A stretch of 64,000 bases of DNA from Pseudoramibacter sp. Its GTDB lineage: Bacteria; Bacillota; Clostridia; Eubacteriales; Eubacteriaceae. The stretch's first letter is position 1. Each line of letters begins with the position of its first letter. This document shows positions 35,467 through 43,049 of the stretch, piece by piece. Location of the stretch: positions 248,001-312,000 of the forward strand of contig NZ_JAKVLT010000001.1 in NCBI RefSeq assembly GCF_022484225.1. Direction: 5' to 3'. The translations under genes were made by a program, and so were the position numbers. Below the pieces are notes generated by a model, which saw only the letters and a program-made list of their open reading frames with translations, had not been told where the DNA came from and did no database searches.

Positions 35467-36984
35467 TTATTCTTCTTCGTCGTTCATCATATCTTTCAAA
35501 TGGCTGTACAATTCTGTGTACCGTTTGAAGAGCGCTTCATAAGCCGGATAGTTATCAGGATTCGGTTCAACCGTATAGGCCATTTTTACCATGCCTTCCG
35601 TCGCTTCGTCAAAAGAGGCATAGGTTTGGGTTCCGACTGCTGCCACAATGCAGCATCCTAAGCCGCCTGCGCTGGGATCAACGGTCACAATAATCGGTTT
35701 GCCCGTTGCATCCGCGATAATCTGCATCCAGTTTTTGTCTTTGGTCACACCGCCGCAGCCGACGATCATATCGATAGGCACACCTTGCTTTTCAAAGTTA
35801 TCGATAATATTTTTGGTGCCCATCGCGACAGATTCAATCAGCGCGCGGTAAATATCCGCCTTGGTGTGGCTCAGCGTCAGCCCGTAAATAACGCCTTTGG
35901 CATTCGGGTCTTTATAAGGCGTTCTGTTGCCTTGGAAAAAGTCCAGTGCAACCAGGCCATTGGCGCCGGGCTTCGTCGATTTTAACATTTCGGCAATCGC
36001 TTCATAGGGGCGGTCCATCTTGTCGAATCCCCATTGTTTCATATACCATTTGACGATTGACCCCGCTGAAATCTGCCCACCTTCAAGAATATTGAGCCCC
36101 GGCACCACAGGATTGAGATAAGGTCCCCAGATGCCTTCGAGTTCTTTTTCTTCTTTGGAGAAGCAGAGCTGAACAAAGCTGGTGCCCATGATCATGGCCA
36201 GCCGTCCCGGTTTTGACACCCCGAGTCCCAGCATGCCGATATGGGCGTCGATGCCGCCTTCGATGACCTGCATTTCCGGATTGAGATCGTATTTTTCCGC
36301 AAATTCATGATCGATCTTGCCAAGGGGTTCGCCCACTTGTTTGACATCGGTCACCAAAATATCTTCATAATCCTCTAATCCGATTTGTTCAAAGAAATCT
36401 TTCTGCCATCCGCCATGACCGTCAATATAGTTCCATTTACAGGCCGCCTGGCAGATAGAAGTCGCCAATTTTCCGCCGGTGAGTTTGTAATTAAACCAGT
36501 CCAGCTGTTCAATAATCTTGTACGCTTTTTGATAAACATCAGACTGATTTCTCTTGATCCACAGAACCTTCGGAATCATCCATTCGACCGATTCGGCGCC
36601 GCCGCAGTATTTCAAACAGGGATGATGCGTCGCATTGCAGATTTCCATTTCTTTGATGGCCCGGGTATCCATCCACATGATGGCATCCTGGAGCGCATTG
36701 CCGTGATCATCAATCGGCACAACCGTCGACGATGTGGAGCAGACAGAGATGCCGACGATGCTGTACCGCACCCCCATCGACAATTGATCGGTCACTTCTT
36801 TTACGGCTTCATTGAAACAGCGCCACCAATCATCAGGCTTCTGTTCTGCCCTTCCCGGTTTCGGGAAATACGTCTGATACGGCTTTTCACTGGCAACCAG
36901 AATATTGCCGCTGATATCTGTGACCACAACACGCACACTCTGCGTTCCGGTATCAACGCCCATAAAATATTTCGCTTCAATCAT
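35467..36984 (-). CDS. FGGY carbohydrate kinase, ribulokinase-like
   Basis: A 505-residue ATP-dependent sugar kinase. MGVDTGTQSVRVVVTD is the phosphate loop. GISVCSTSSTVVPIDDHGNA and IMWMDTRAIKEME match ribulokinase-type enzymes (WMDHRA, with His replaced by Thr). EGGIDAHIGMLGLG and GCGGVTKDKNWMQIIADATG complete the pattern. It is closer in feel to AraB and D-ribulokinase than to XylB or GlpK, so a C5 or C4 ketose is likely. The ATG is preceded by AAGGGGGTC. It is second in the operon dehydrogenase-kinase-deoC. The codon use is a little more AT-rich than in the flanking genes, as in the whole operon. Confidence 0.85.
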   Translation of the reverse strand: MIEAKYFMGVDTGTQSVRVVVTDISGNILVASEKPYQTYFPKPGRAEQKPDDWWRCFNEAVKEVTDQLSMGVRYSIVGISVCSTSSTVVPIDDHGNALQDAIMWMDTRAIKEMEICNATHHPCLKYCGGAESVEWMIPKVLWIKRNQSDVYQKAYKIIEQLDWFNYKLTGGKLATSICQAACKWNYIDGHGGWQKDFFEQIGLEDYEDILVTDVKQVGEPLGKIDHEFAEKYDLNPEMQVIEGGIDAHIGMLGLGVSKPGRLAMIMGTSFVQLCFSKEEKELEGIWGPYLNPVVPGLNILEGGQISAGSIVKWYMKQWGFDKMDRPYEAIAEMLKSTKPGANGLVALDFFQGNRTPYKDPNAKGVIYGLTLSHTKADIYRALIESVAMGTKNIIDNFEKQGVPIDMIVGCGGVTKDKNWMQIIADATGKPIIVTVDPSAGGLGCCIVAAVGTQTYASFDEATEGMVKMAYTVEPNPDNYPAYEALFKRYTELYSHLKDMMNDEEE

Positions 36985-37010
36985 AATAAGACCCCCTTAT
37001 CTTGTTACGA

Positions 37011-38066
37011 TCAAGCTTCTTTCCAGGGAAAGATCATGATCTTGTTAAAGAAATAATGGCCTGCATCTATTTTCTTAAAGATATCCGGCACTTCATCCAG
37101 AGTAATGCGGTGGCTGATGATGTCTTTGGCTGTCATGCCCTTGGTGTACATTTTGAGAGATTCCGTCCAGTCTTCTCCCGGGAACGGTGCTGTAAAGGAG
37201 TTCCAGGAACCCGCCAGTTCGATCTGGCCGCGCATTAACGTATCCACGGTTTCGGCTTTAAGATCCAACCCTTTGTGAGAAATACCGAGGAAAACGACAC
37301 GCCCCATTTTTGCTGCCATCATGATCGCCTGCTGCTGCGCGATGGGAGAACCCGAGAAATCGACAACCACGTTGGCACCTTCTCCGTCAGTTGCGGCCTT
37401 CACCGCTTCAATGGGATCGTCATTAAGCGAGTTTACGACAACATCAGCGCCGACGGTTTTGGCAATTTCAAGTTTTTTATCCCAAACGTCGACGGCTATG
37501 ATTTTCTTGGCGCCTTTCATGTGCGCAATCTGGACGGCGAATAAACCGATCGGGCCTGTCCCGACGACTGCGACGGTATCGCCTTCTTTAAAGTGTCCGC
37601 GGTTGATCAGCCCGTGCCAGGCATTGGCGCAGGGATCCAAAGTTGCGGCGTCTTCGTAGGACACGCCGTCTGGCACTTTCATCAAATTCGTTTTCTTCAC
37701 TGAAACGTATTGGGCAAAGGCGCCATCCCGTCTGGAGCCGTAATAATCGTAGTCTTCACACAAAGAGTAAATGCCCTTTTGGCACCATTCGCAGTGTCCG
37801 CAGGGAATCAACGGCGGAACCACAACCCGGTCGCCCGGCTGATAGCCTTCGACTTCACTGCCGACGGCTTCAATTTCGCCTGAAAATTCATGACCGCAGA
37901 TAATCGGCGAGACATGAGCGCCGTATGTCAAAATTCTTGGAATATCCGAGCCGCACACCCCGCAGGCCTGGACTTTGACCATGACTTCATCAGCTTGCAT
38001 TTCCGGTTTTTTAACATCTTCGACACGTAAATCTTTTGGCTGATACATTCGTACTGCTTTCATCAT
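37011..38066 (-). CDS. Zinc polyol (phosphate) dehydrogenase, GatD-like
   Basis: A 351-residue medium-chain zinc dehydrogenase. The catalytic zinc ligands are in CGVCGSD (Cys38) and CGHEFSG (His59, Glu60); the structural zinc cysteines are 89, 92, 95 and 103. VAVVGTGPIGLFAVQIA binds NAD. Segments such as CGSDIPRILTYGAHVSPI, YDYYGSRRDGAFAQYV and GSWNSFTAPFPGEDW closely follow galactitol-1-phosphate dehydrogenase (GatD) and arabitol-phosphate dehydrogenases. It thus oxidises a polyol or polyol phosphate. Two adjacent ATGs (38066 and 38063) follow GGGGGAAG. It is first in its operon, divergent from an RpiR-type regulator. With a kinase next in line and no transporter, a free polyol is the more likely substrate. 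Confidence 0.85.
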   Translation of the reverse strand: MMKAVRMYQPKDLRVEDVKKPEMQADEVMVKVQACGVCGSDIPRILTYGAHVSPIICGHEFSGEIEAVGSEVEGYQPGDRVVVPPLIPCGHCEWCQKGIYSLCEDYDYYGSRRDGAFAQYVSVKKTNLMKVPDGVSYEDAATLDPCANAWHGLINRGHFKEGDTVAVVGTGPIGLFAVQIAHMKGAKKIIAVDVWDKKLEIAKTVGADVVVNSLNDDPIEAVKAATDGEGANVVVDFSGSPIAQQQAIMMAAKMGRVVFLGISHKGLDLKAETVDTLMRGQIELAGSWNSFTAPFPGEDWTESLKMYTKGMTAKDIISHRITLDEVPDIFKKIDAGHYFFNKIMIFPWKEA

Positions 38067-38093
38067 AACTTCCCCCTAAAATAAAGTTAATTT

Positions 38094-38121
38094 TTTACGA
38101 TATATATCTTATTTTCGTAAA
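38094..38121. promoter_or_regulatory. Operator candidate, dehydrogenase/RpiR intergenic region
   Basis: TTTACGA (38094-38100) and TCGTAAA (38115-38121) form an inverted repeat. A second element, TTTAC-G-GTAAA, lies at 38156-38166, and AGCATA/TATGCT at 38198-38214 abuts the extended -10 TGCTATAAT of the regulator. These are candidate RpiR sites. Confidence 0.5.
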
Positions 38122-38244
38122 TATTATACAACCCCAATTTTACTATGTCAATATCTTTACGGTAAATTATTTACTATCGTTTAAAATTTTCTTTATTAGC
38201 ATATTTTTTATGCTATAATATTAATATAAAGGAGGTATCCTTCC

Positions 38245-39090
38245 ATGGACGAGATCTTGACGAATATCCGCACAAAATACAATACGCTTTCAAAAACGCA
38301 AAAAGTCATTGCGGATTTTATATTAAAAAATGCCAGCCGTATTCCGATGCTTTCCATTACAGAATTGGCCAAGGCCTGTGATACCAGCGAAACAACGGTC
38401 ATGCGGTTTTTAAAGAAATTAAATTATCACTCTTACCAGGTTTTCCGGGTGAAAATCGCCCAGGCCACAACTGAAGAGCCCAGCACTTCCATCAATGACG
38501 ACTTAGATCCCAACGATGATCTCGATACCATTAAACACAAGATCATCGGACACACCCTCACCGCCATTAATGATATCAATGCGGTGATCCCATCATCTAT
38601 ACTCAAAAAAGCTATCGATCTTATCCGTTCTTCAAAACGGATCATGATTTACGGCGTCGGCGCATCCGGGGCAATCGCAATGGATGCTTACCACAAATTT
38701 GCCGGCATCGGCCTGGACGTGCGCTACTATCCGGACCCGCACCTTATGAACATCACCTGCACTCAGGCCAACGCAAATGATTTGATGCTCGCCATATCCC
38801 ACACCGGAGAAAGCATTGAAGTCAACCATGCAGTTCAGACTGCAAAGGAAAACGGCGCAAAGATTTTAAGTCTGACCAGCTTTGCCAACTCAACTTTGGC
38901 CAAATTATCAGATTTGTATCTGCTCAGCTCCACCAATGACAGCAAATACCATTCCGAAGCCATGGCATCCAGAATCGTTCAGCTCACCATTGTCGACATC
39001 CTCTACACCGCAACCTTTATGCAGGATGAAAAACATTATTACAAAGCTCTGAACGCTTCCCGCGTCGCCGTTTCCCGCAACAAGACTTGA
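38245..39090 (+). CDS. MurR/RpiR family regulator
   Basis: A 281-residue regulator with an N-terminal RpiR HTH (LSKTQKVIADFILKNASRIP; ISITELAKACDTSETTVMRF-like, about residues 36-58) and a C-terminal SIS domain (about 125-255). The SIS domain shows IMIYGVGASGAIAMD and AISHTGESIEVNHAVQTAKE, which bind a sugar phosphate. The ATG follows AAAGGAGG. It is divergent from the GatD-like dehydrogenase operon, which it very likely controls in response to a phosphorylated intermediate. Several inverted repeats in the 178-base intergenic region are candidate sites. A terminator follows. Confidence 0.9.
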   Translation: MDEILTNIRTKYNTLSKTQKVIADFILKNASRIPMLSITELAKACDTSETTVMRFLKKLNYHSYQVFRVKIAQATTEEPSTSINDDLDPNDDLDTIKHKIIGHTLTAINDINAVIPSSILKKAIDLIRSSKRIMIYGVGASGAIAMDAYHKFAGIGLDVRYYPDPHLMNITCTQANANDLMLAISHTGESIEVNHAVQTAKENGAKILSLTSFANSTLAKLSDLYLLSSTNDSKYHSEAMASRIVQLTIVDILYTATFMQDEKHYYKALNASRVAVSRNKT

Positions 39091-39104
39091 TTTTTCAGCA
39101 CGTA

Positions 39105-39145
39105 AAAAAGCCAGACAACTGAAGCGCTCAGTTATCTGGCTTTTT
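39105..39145 (+). terminator. Bidirectional terminator
   Basis: AAAAAGCCAGACAACTGA pairs with TCAGTTATCTGGCTTTTT, with one mismatch, around AGCGC. It serves the RpiR gene and the convergent isomerase gene. Confidence 0.9.
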
Positions 39146-39155
39146 GATTGGCTTT

Positions 39156-39932
39156 TTACTTAATCCCCGCTTCTCTGAGGGCGTTCATGATTTCTTCAAA
39201 GGTGTCGGTGTGCCAGGCGGCCCGGCCGATGAAGAGCCCGTTCACGTCTTCGCATTTCGCGTAGGCGACGGCGTTAGTGATGTTCACGGATCCGCCGAAG
39301 AGCAGCGGCACGTCCTTGCCCTTTTCGCCGTAGAGATCGACGAGGACGCCCCGCATGATCTTGTGGAGGCCGTCGACGACTTCCGGTTCTGCGGGAATGC
39401 CCTGAACGCCGATGGCCCAGTAGGGTTCATAAGCGATCCACACCCGGTCAAGATCTTTTTCTTCGACCCCGTGGAGGGCGATCTTGATCTGTTTGGCCAG
39501 GACTTCGGCGGAGACGCCGAATTCCTTTTCCTGCATGTAATCCCCGACGCAGATCAGCGTCGTGAAGCCGTGCTTTAAGCCCGCGAGGACTTTTTTATTG
39601 ACCGTGTAGTCCGTTTCGTTGTAGTACTGGCGGCGTTCGCTGTGGCCGATTTCCAGCAGATCCAGGCCGATTTCTTTGAGCATCACCGGCGAAATTTCTC
39701 CGGTGAACTGGCCCGCATCTTCGTAATGTACGTTCTGGGCGCCCAGCATCAGCGTGGAATGCTTTTCGTCGATGAGTTCCCGCTGTTTCCAAAGCTGCAC
39801 GTAGGGCGGACAGATGAAGAACTGATATTCCGGAAATTTTGGAATAATGTCCGTGAGACCGTCCGTGTACGCCAGACCTTCTTTGGTCGTCTTGTTCATT
39901 TTCCAGTTGGTGCCCAACAAAAATTTACCCAT
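39156..39932 (-). CDS. Triose-phosphate-isomerase-like, erythrulose-phosphate isomerase type
   Basis: A 258-residue TIM-barrel isomerase. The catalytic residues are present: Lys11 in NWKMN, His97 in IGHSERR, Glu169 in AYEPYWAIG. The flexible lid (loop 6), nearly invariant as WAIGTGKTATPEQ in true TPI, reads WAIGVQGIPAEPE here, and the N-terminus is GTNWKMNKT rather than GNWKMNG. From memory these features resemble the EryH/LerI branch, which isomerises L-erythrulose 1-phosphate to D-erythrulose 4-phosphate. The ATG at 39932 follows GAGGTG. It is monocistronic and divergent from the dhaMKL operon, whose kinase could supply such a substrate. A housekeeping TPI, usually beside gapA and pgk, is not in the window. 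Confidence 0.8.
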   Translation of the reverse strand: MGKFLLGTNWKMNKTTKEGLAYTDGLTDIIPKFPEYQFFICPPYVQLWKQRELIDEKHSTLMLGAQNVHYEDAGQFTGEISPVMLKEIGLDLLEIGHSERRQYYNETDYTVNKKVLAGLKHGFTTLICVGDYMQEKEFGVSAEVLAKQIKIALHGVEEKDLDRVWIAYEPYWAIGVQGIPAEPEVVDGLHKIMRGVLVDLYGEKGKDVPLLFGGSVNITNAVAYAKCEDVNGLFIGRAAWHTDTFEEIMNALREAGIK

Positions 39933-40043
39933 ATTACCCACCTCATTTTCTCAGTATTTGTTATTAAGTATACCTAATTTTGGGCCTTTATTGTTAAATT
40001 TTATACACTTTTACATTATTTCAGCTTCAAAATTTGCTTAAAA

Positions 40044-40121
40044 ATCTGGTATCGCACATAAAATTCTGGTATGATAAAATATAATAATAATATAAGGTTT
40101 TCAGTTTATGATTCGTCATAA
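40044..40121 (+). promoter_or_regulatory. dhaMKL upstream region, direct repeats and palindrome
   Basis: TCTGGTAT occurs at 40044-40051 and 40064-40071, exactly 20 bp apart. TTATGA-TTCG-TCATAA (40106-40121) is a perfect 16-bp inverted repeat just before the dhaM ribosome binding site. A clear -35/-10 pair could not be chosen in this A/T-rich stretch. Confidence 0.45.
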
Positions 40122-40144
40122 TTCAACATAAAGGAGTTTTACAA

Positions 40145-40546
40145 ATGGCAAAAACAGGTATGATTATTGTTTCTCACAGTGAAGAAATCGCCAACGGCGT
40201 CGTGAAACTGGCGTCTGAAATGTCCGGCGACAACGTGGTCTTCAAGGCAGCGGGCGGCACCGGCGACGGACGTCTCGGCACCTCCGCCATGACAGTCCTC
40301 AAAGCCATCGAAGAACTGGCAGACTGCAAGAGCATCTTGATTTACTGCGATCTCGGCAGCTCCGTCCTCAGCTCTGAAACCGCCATCGACATGGTCGAAA
40401 AGGTGCCGCTGAAGGCGAAATGCCACATCGTCGACGCGCCTTTGGTCGAAGGGGCTTTCTTCGGCGCTGTGGAAGCGGCGGCTTCCGACGACGTGCAGAA
40501 GATCATCTCCGAATCCGATCACGCGAGAAACCTGCACAAAAACTAA
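40145..40546 (+). CDS. dhaM: PTS-dependent dihydroxyacetone kinase, DhaM subunit
   Basis: DhaM is the EIIA-mannose-like phosphoryl carrier that passes phosphate from HPr to DhaL. The 133-residue protein is the EIIA domain alone. MIIVSHSEEIANGV holds the phosphorylated His11, and AAGGTGDGRLGTS and ILIYCDLGSSVLSSETA are typical. The ATG follows AAAGGAG. It is first of three genes, dhaM-dhaK-dhaL. Its presence shows that the kinase uses phosphoenolpyruvate, through the PTS, and not ATP. Confidence 0.9.
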   Translation: MAKTGMIIVSHSEEIANGVVKLASEMSGDNVVFKAAGGTGDGRLGTSAMTVLKAIEELADCKSILIYCDLGSSVLSSETAIDMVEKVPLKAKCHIVDAPLVEGAFFGAVEAAASDDVQKIISESDHARNLHKN

Positions 40547-40629
40547 TCGTTTTGATGAGCTTCGATGACAGGGCCGCGGGGAAGCGGCCTTGATCATACA
40601 CAATTTATTACTTCAGGAGGGTATCTATT

Positions 40630-41652
40630 ATGGCTAAGTTAAAACGTTTATTCAACGACCCCTATCAAATCGTCGATGAAATGATCGAAGGGTACGCAAA
40701 AGCGCATAAACAGTATGTCCACATGGACGACAGCGAAGAAGCGCAGGGGCGCGTCCTCGTGTCCAACGAAGTGGGCAAAAAAGATAAAGTCGGCATCGTC
40801 ATCGGCGGCGGCACCGGCCACGAACCGATGTTCTTAGGCTACGTCGGCAAAAACTTCGCCGACGCGGTCGTCATGGGCAACATCAACACCTCGCCGTCAC
40901 CGGACCCGTGCTACGCAGCAGCCAAGGCCGTCGACACCGGCAAAGGCGTCGTTTTCCTGTACGGCAACTACGCCGGCGATGTCATGAACTTTGACATGGG
41001 CGCTGAAGAAGCGGAAGACGAAGACGACATCGTCGTGAAATCCGTCACCGTCAAAGATGACGTCGTTTCCGCCCCAAGAGACAAGAGAGAAGACCGCCGC
41101 GGCGTCGCCGGGGACTTCATCGTCTTCAAGGCTGCAGGCGCTGCCGCTGCCATGGGCAAAGGCATCGACGAAGTCGTGCGCGTTGCGGAAAAAGCCAACG
41201 AAGTGACCTGCTCCATGGGCGTCGCGATGTCCTCCTCGACCATTCCGGCCAAAGGCGGCACCATCTTTGAAATGGAAGACGGCGACATGGAAATCGGCAT
41301 GGGCATCCACGGCGAACCGGGCGTGCGCCGGGGCAAGATCGACACCGCCGACAACGTCGTCGATGAAATGATGGAACCCATCCTCAAAGATCTGCCTTTC
41401 GAAAAAGGCGATGAAGTCTACGTCATCGTCAACAGCTTAGGCGCAACGCCGCTCATGGACCTGCACGTCTGCTTCAGACGCGTCGCTCAGATCCTCGAAG
41501 AAAAGGGCATCACGGTTTATAAAACCTTAGTGGGTCCTTTCGCAACTTCCATGGATATGGCCGGCATGTCCATCACCCTGACGAAGCTCGATGATGAACT
41601 GAAGGAAATGCTCGACTATCCGTGCGACACCCCGTACTTCACCCAATTCTAA
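40630..41652 (+). CDS. dhaK: Dihydroxyacetone kinase, DhaK subunit
   Basis: DhaK binds dihydroxyacetone covalently through a His and receives phosphate from DhaL. The 340-residue protein has GGGTGHEP (59-66), SPSPDP, GNYAGDVMNF, RRGVAG and GIHGEPG with the substrate-linking His227. In place of the usual hydrophobic-Ala-Ser-Pro stretch (VFASPS) stands GNINTSPSPDPCY, and CSMGVAMSSSTIPAKG replaces the usual T-GVAL--C-VP. These changes near the substrate pocket leave room for a larger ketose. The ATG follows AGGAGGG. It is second in the dhaMKL operon. Confidence 0.9.
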   Translation: MAKLKRLFNDPYQIVDEMIEGYAKAHKQYVHMDDSEEAQGRVLVSNEVGKKDKVGIVIGGGTGHEPMFLGYVGKNFADAVVMGNINTSPSPDPCYAAAKAVDTGKGVVFLYGNYAGDVMNFDMGAEEAEDEDDIVVKSVTVKDDVVSAPRDKREDRRGVAGDFIVFKAAGAAAAMGKGIDEVVRVAEKANEVTCSMGVAMSSSTIPAKGGTIFEMEDGDMEIGMGIHGEPGVRRGKIDTADNVVDEMMEPILKDLPFEKGDEVYVIVNSLGATPLMDLHVCFRRVAQILEEKGITVYKTLVGPFATSMDMAGMSITLTKLDDELKEMLDYPCDTPYFTQF

Positions 41653-41679
41653 GGAAAAAAAAGAGAACCGAGGCAATTT

Positions 41680-42330
41680 ATGGCAGAAACACTGAGCAAA
41701 GAATATTTTGTTAAAGTTATTGAAGATCTGATCCCGTGGATCGAAGACCGGAAAGAATACTTCACCGATCTCGACTCCGCGATCGGCGATGCCGACCACG
41801 GCATCAACCTGTCCATCGGCTTCCGGGAAGTGGCAAGCCACCTGGACGAATGGAAGAATGAAAATGTCGCCACCCTGTACAAAAACGTCGGCAAGGCCCT
41901 CTTGGACAAAGTCGGCGGCTCCGCAGGGCCCCTCTACGGCAGCTTCTTCATGAAGTTCGGCGTGCCGGTGAAGAAAAAAGGCCCCGACGAAGGGGTCACC
42001 GACGATGAATTCGTCGCCATGATGGACAAGGCCATTTCCATCATCCAGAAGCGCGGCAAATCCACCACCGGCGAAAAGACGATGAACGACACCCTGATGC
42101 CGGCCCTCGATGCGCTCAAAGCAGCGCACGCAGCGGGCGACGACATCAAGACAGCCATGGGCAAAGCCGTTGAAGCCGGAAAAGCCGGCCTGGAATCCAC
42201 CCGGAACATGGTCGCGACCAAGGGCCGCGCGATGCGTCTCGGGGAACGGGCCGTGGGGCATCTCGACCCCGGCGCGGCTTCCACAGCGGAAATGCTCGAA
42301 ATTTTCTACAAAGACATGCCGGACGCGTAA
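41680..42330 (+). CDS. dhaL: Dihydroxyacetone kinase, DhaL subunit
   Basis: DhaL holds a tightly bound ADP that is rephosphorylated by DhaM and passes phosphate to the ketose in DhaK. The 216-residue helical protein has the Mg-ADP motif SAIGDADHGINLSIG, GGSAGPLYGSFF, GEKTMNDTLMPAL and the C-terminal RAMRLGERAVGHLDPGA. The ATG follows GAGG. It ends the operon; a strong terminator follows. The gene order (M-K-L) differs from E. coli dhaKLM. Confidence 0.92.
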   Translation: MAETLSKEYFVKVIEDLIPWIEDRKEYFTDLDSAIGDADHGINLSIGFREVASHLDEWKNENVATLYKNVGKALLDKVGGSAGPLYGSFFMKFGVPVKKKGPDEGVTDDEFVAMMDKAISIIQKRGKSTTGEKTMNDTLMPALDALKAAHAAGDDIKTAMGKAVEAGKAGLESTRNMVATKGRAMRLGERAVGHLDPGAASTAEMLEIFYKDMPDA

Positions 42331-42340
42331 GTCCCGGCAC

Positions 42341-42373
42341 AAGCCTGCGGTCATCCGCAGGCTTTTTATTTTA
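42341..42373 (+). terminator. dhaMKL terminator
   Basis: AGCCTGCGG-TCAT-CCGCAGGCT, a 9-bp stem, followed by TTTTATTTT. Confidence 0.93.
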
Positions 42374-42460
42374 CACGGATTTAATCTTAAGGCCCCGCCC
42401 CCGTCTTGTTAGAGCCCCTGTATCATGGTACAATACAAGCAAAAATAAGGAGGTATTCAC

Positions 42461-43021
42461 ATGCTGATCCCCATTATCATTATCGTCATCGTGGCGGTCA
42501 TTCTCATCTGGATCGTCGCCACCAAAAACAGCCTCGTCGGGCTGAACAACCAGGTGGAAGAAGCCTTCTCCACCATGGACGTCTATCTCAAAAAACGCTA
42601 CGACCTAATCCCGAATCTCGTGGAAACGGTGAAGGGCTACGCGAGCCACGAAAAGGACACCCTGCGCCAGGTGGTCGCCGCCCGCAACCACGCGGCGTCG
42701 ATTTCCTCTGACGACCTCGACGCAAAAATCGCCGGCGAAAACCAAATCGACCAGGCCCTGACCCACCTCTTCGCCGTGTCCGAAGCCTACCCGGATCTCA
42801 AGGCGAACACCAACTTCATCGACCTTCAGAACCAGCTGAAGCAGATTGAAGAAGACATCGCCAACGCCCGGAAATACTACAACGGCACCGTACGCAACTT
42901 CAACAACCGGGTTCAGATGTTCCCGTCGAACCTCATCGCCGGGATGTTCCACTACTCTGTCAAGCCTTTTTACAAGGTCGAAAACGCCGCGGAACGGGAA
43001 AACGTCCGTGTTCATTTCTAA
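42461..43021 (+). CDS. lemA: LemA family protein
   Basis: A 186-residue membrane-anchored protein with one N-terminal helix (about 3-20, IPIIIIVIVAVILIWIV) and a long helical bundle exposed outside or inside. NQVEEAFSTMDVYLKKRYDL, IPNLVETVKGYASHE, ARKYYNGTVRNFNNRVQMFP and the C-terminal SVKPFYK are LemA signatures. The function is unknown; LemA genes often pair with a DUF2207 or TPM-type protein, as here. The ATG follows AAGGAGG, and the partner starts 29 bases after the stop. Confidence 0.92.
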   Translation: MLIPIIIIVIVAVILIWIVATKNSLVGLNNQVEEAFSTMDVYLKKRYDLIPNLVETVKGYASHEKDTLRQVVAARNHAASISSDDLDAKIAGENQIDQALTHLFAVSEAYPDLKANTNFIDLQNQLKQIEEDIANARKYYNGTVRNFNNRVQMFPSNLIAGMFHYSVKPFYKVENAAERENVRVHF

Positions 43022-43049
43022 TGATTCCGTTTCAACAGAGAGGAAAATC

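Noticed and set aside
42846-43049. Upstream extension of the DUF2207 gene
   Set aside because: It overlaps lemA in another frame and would bury the clear signal peptide that begins at 43050.
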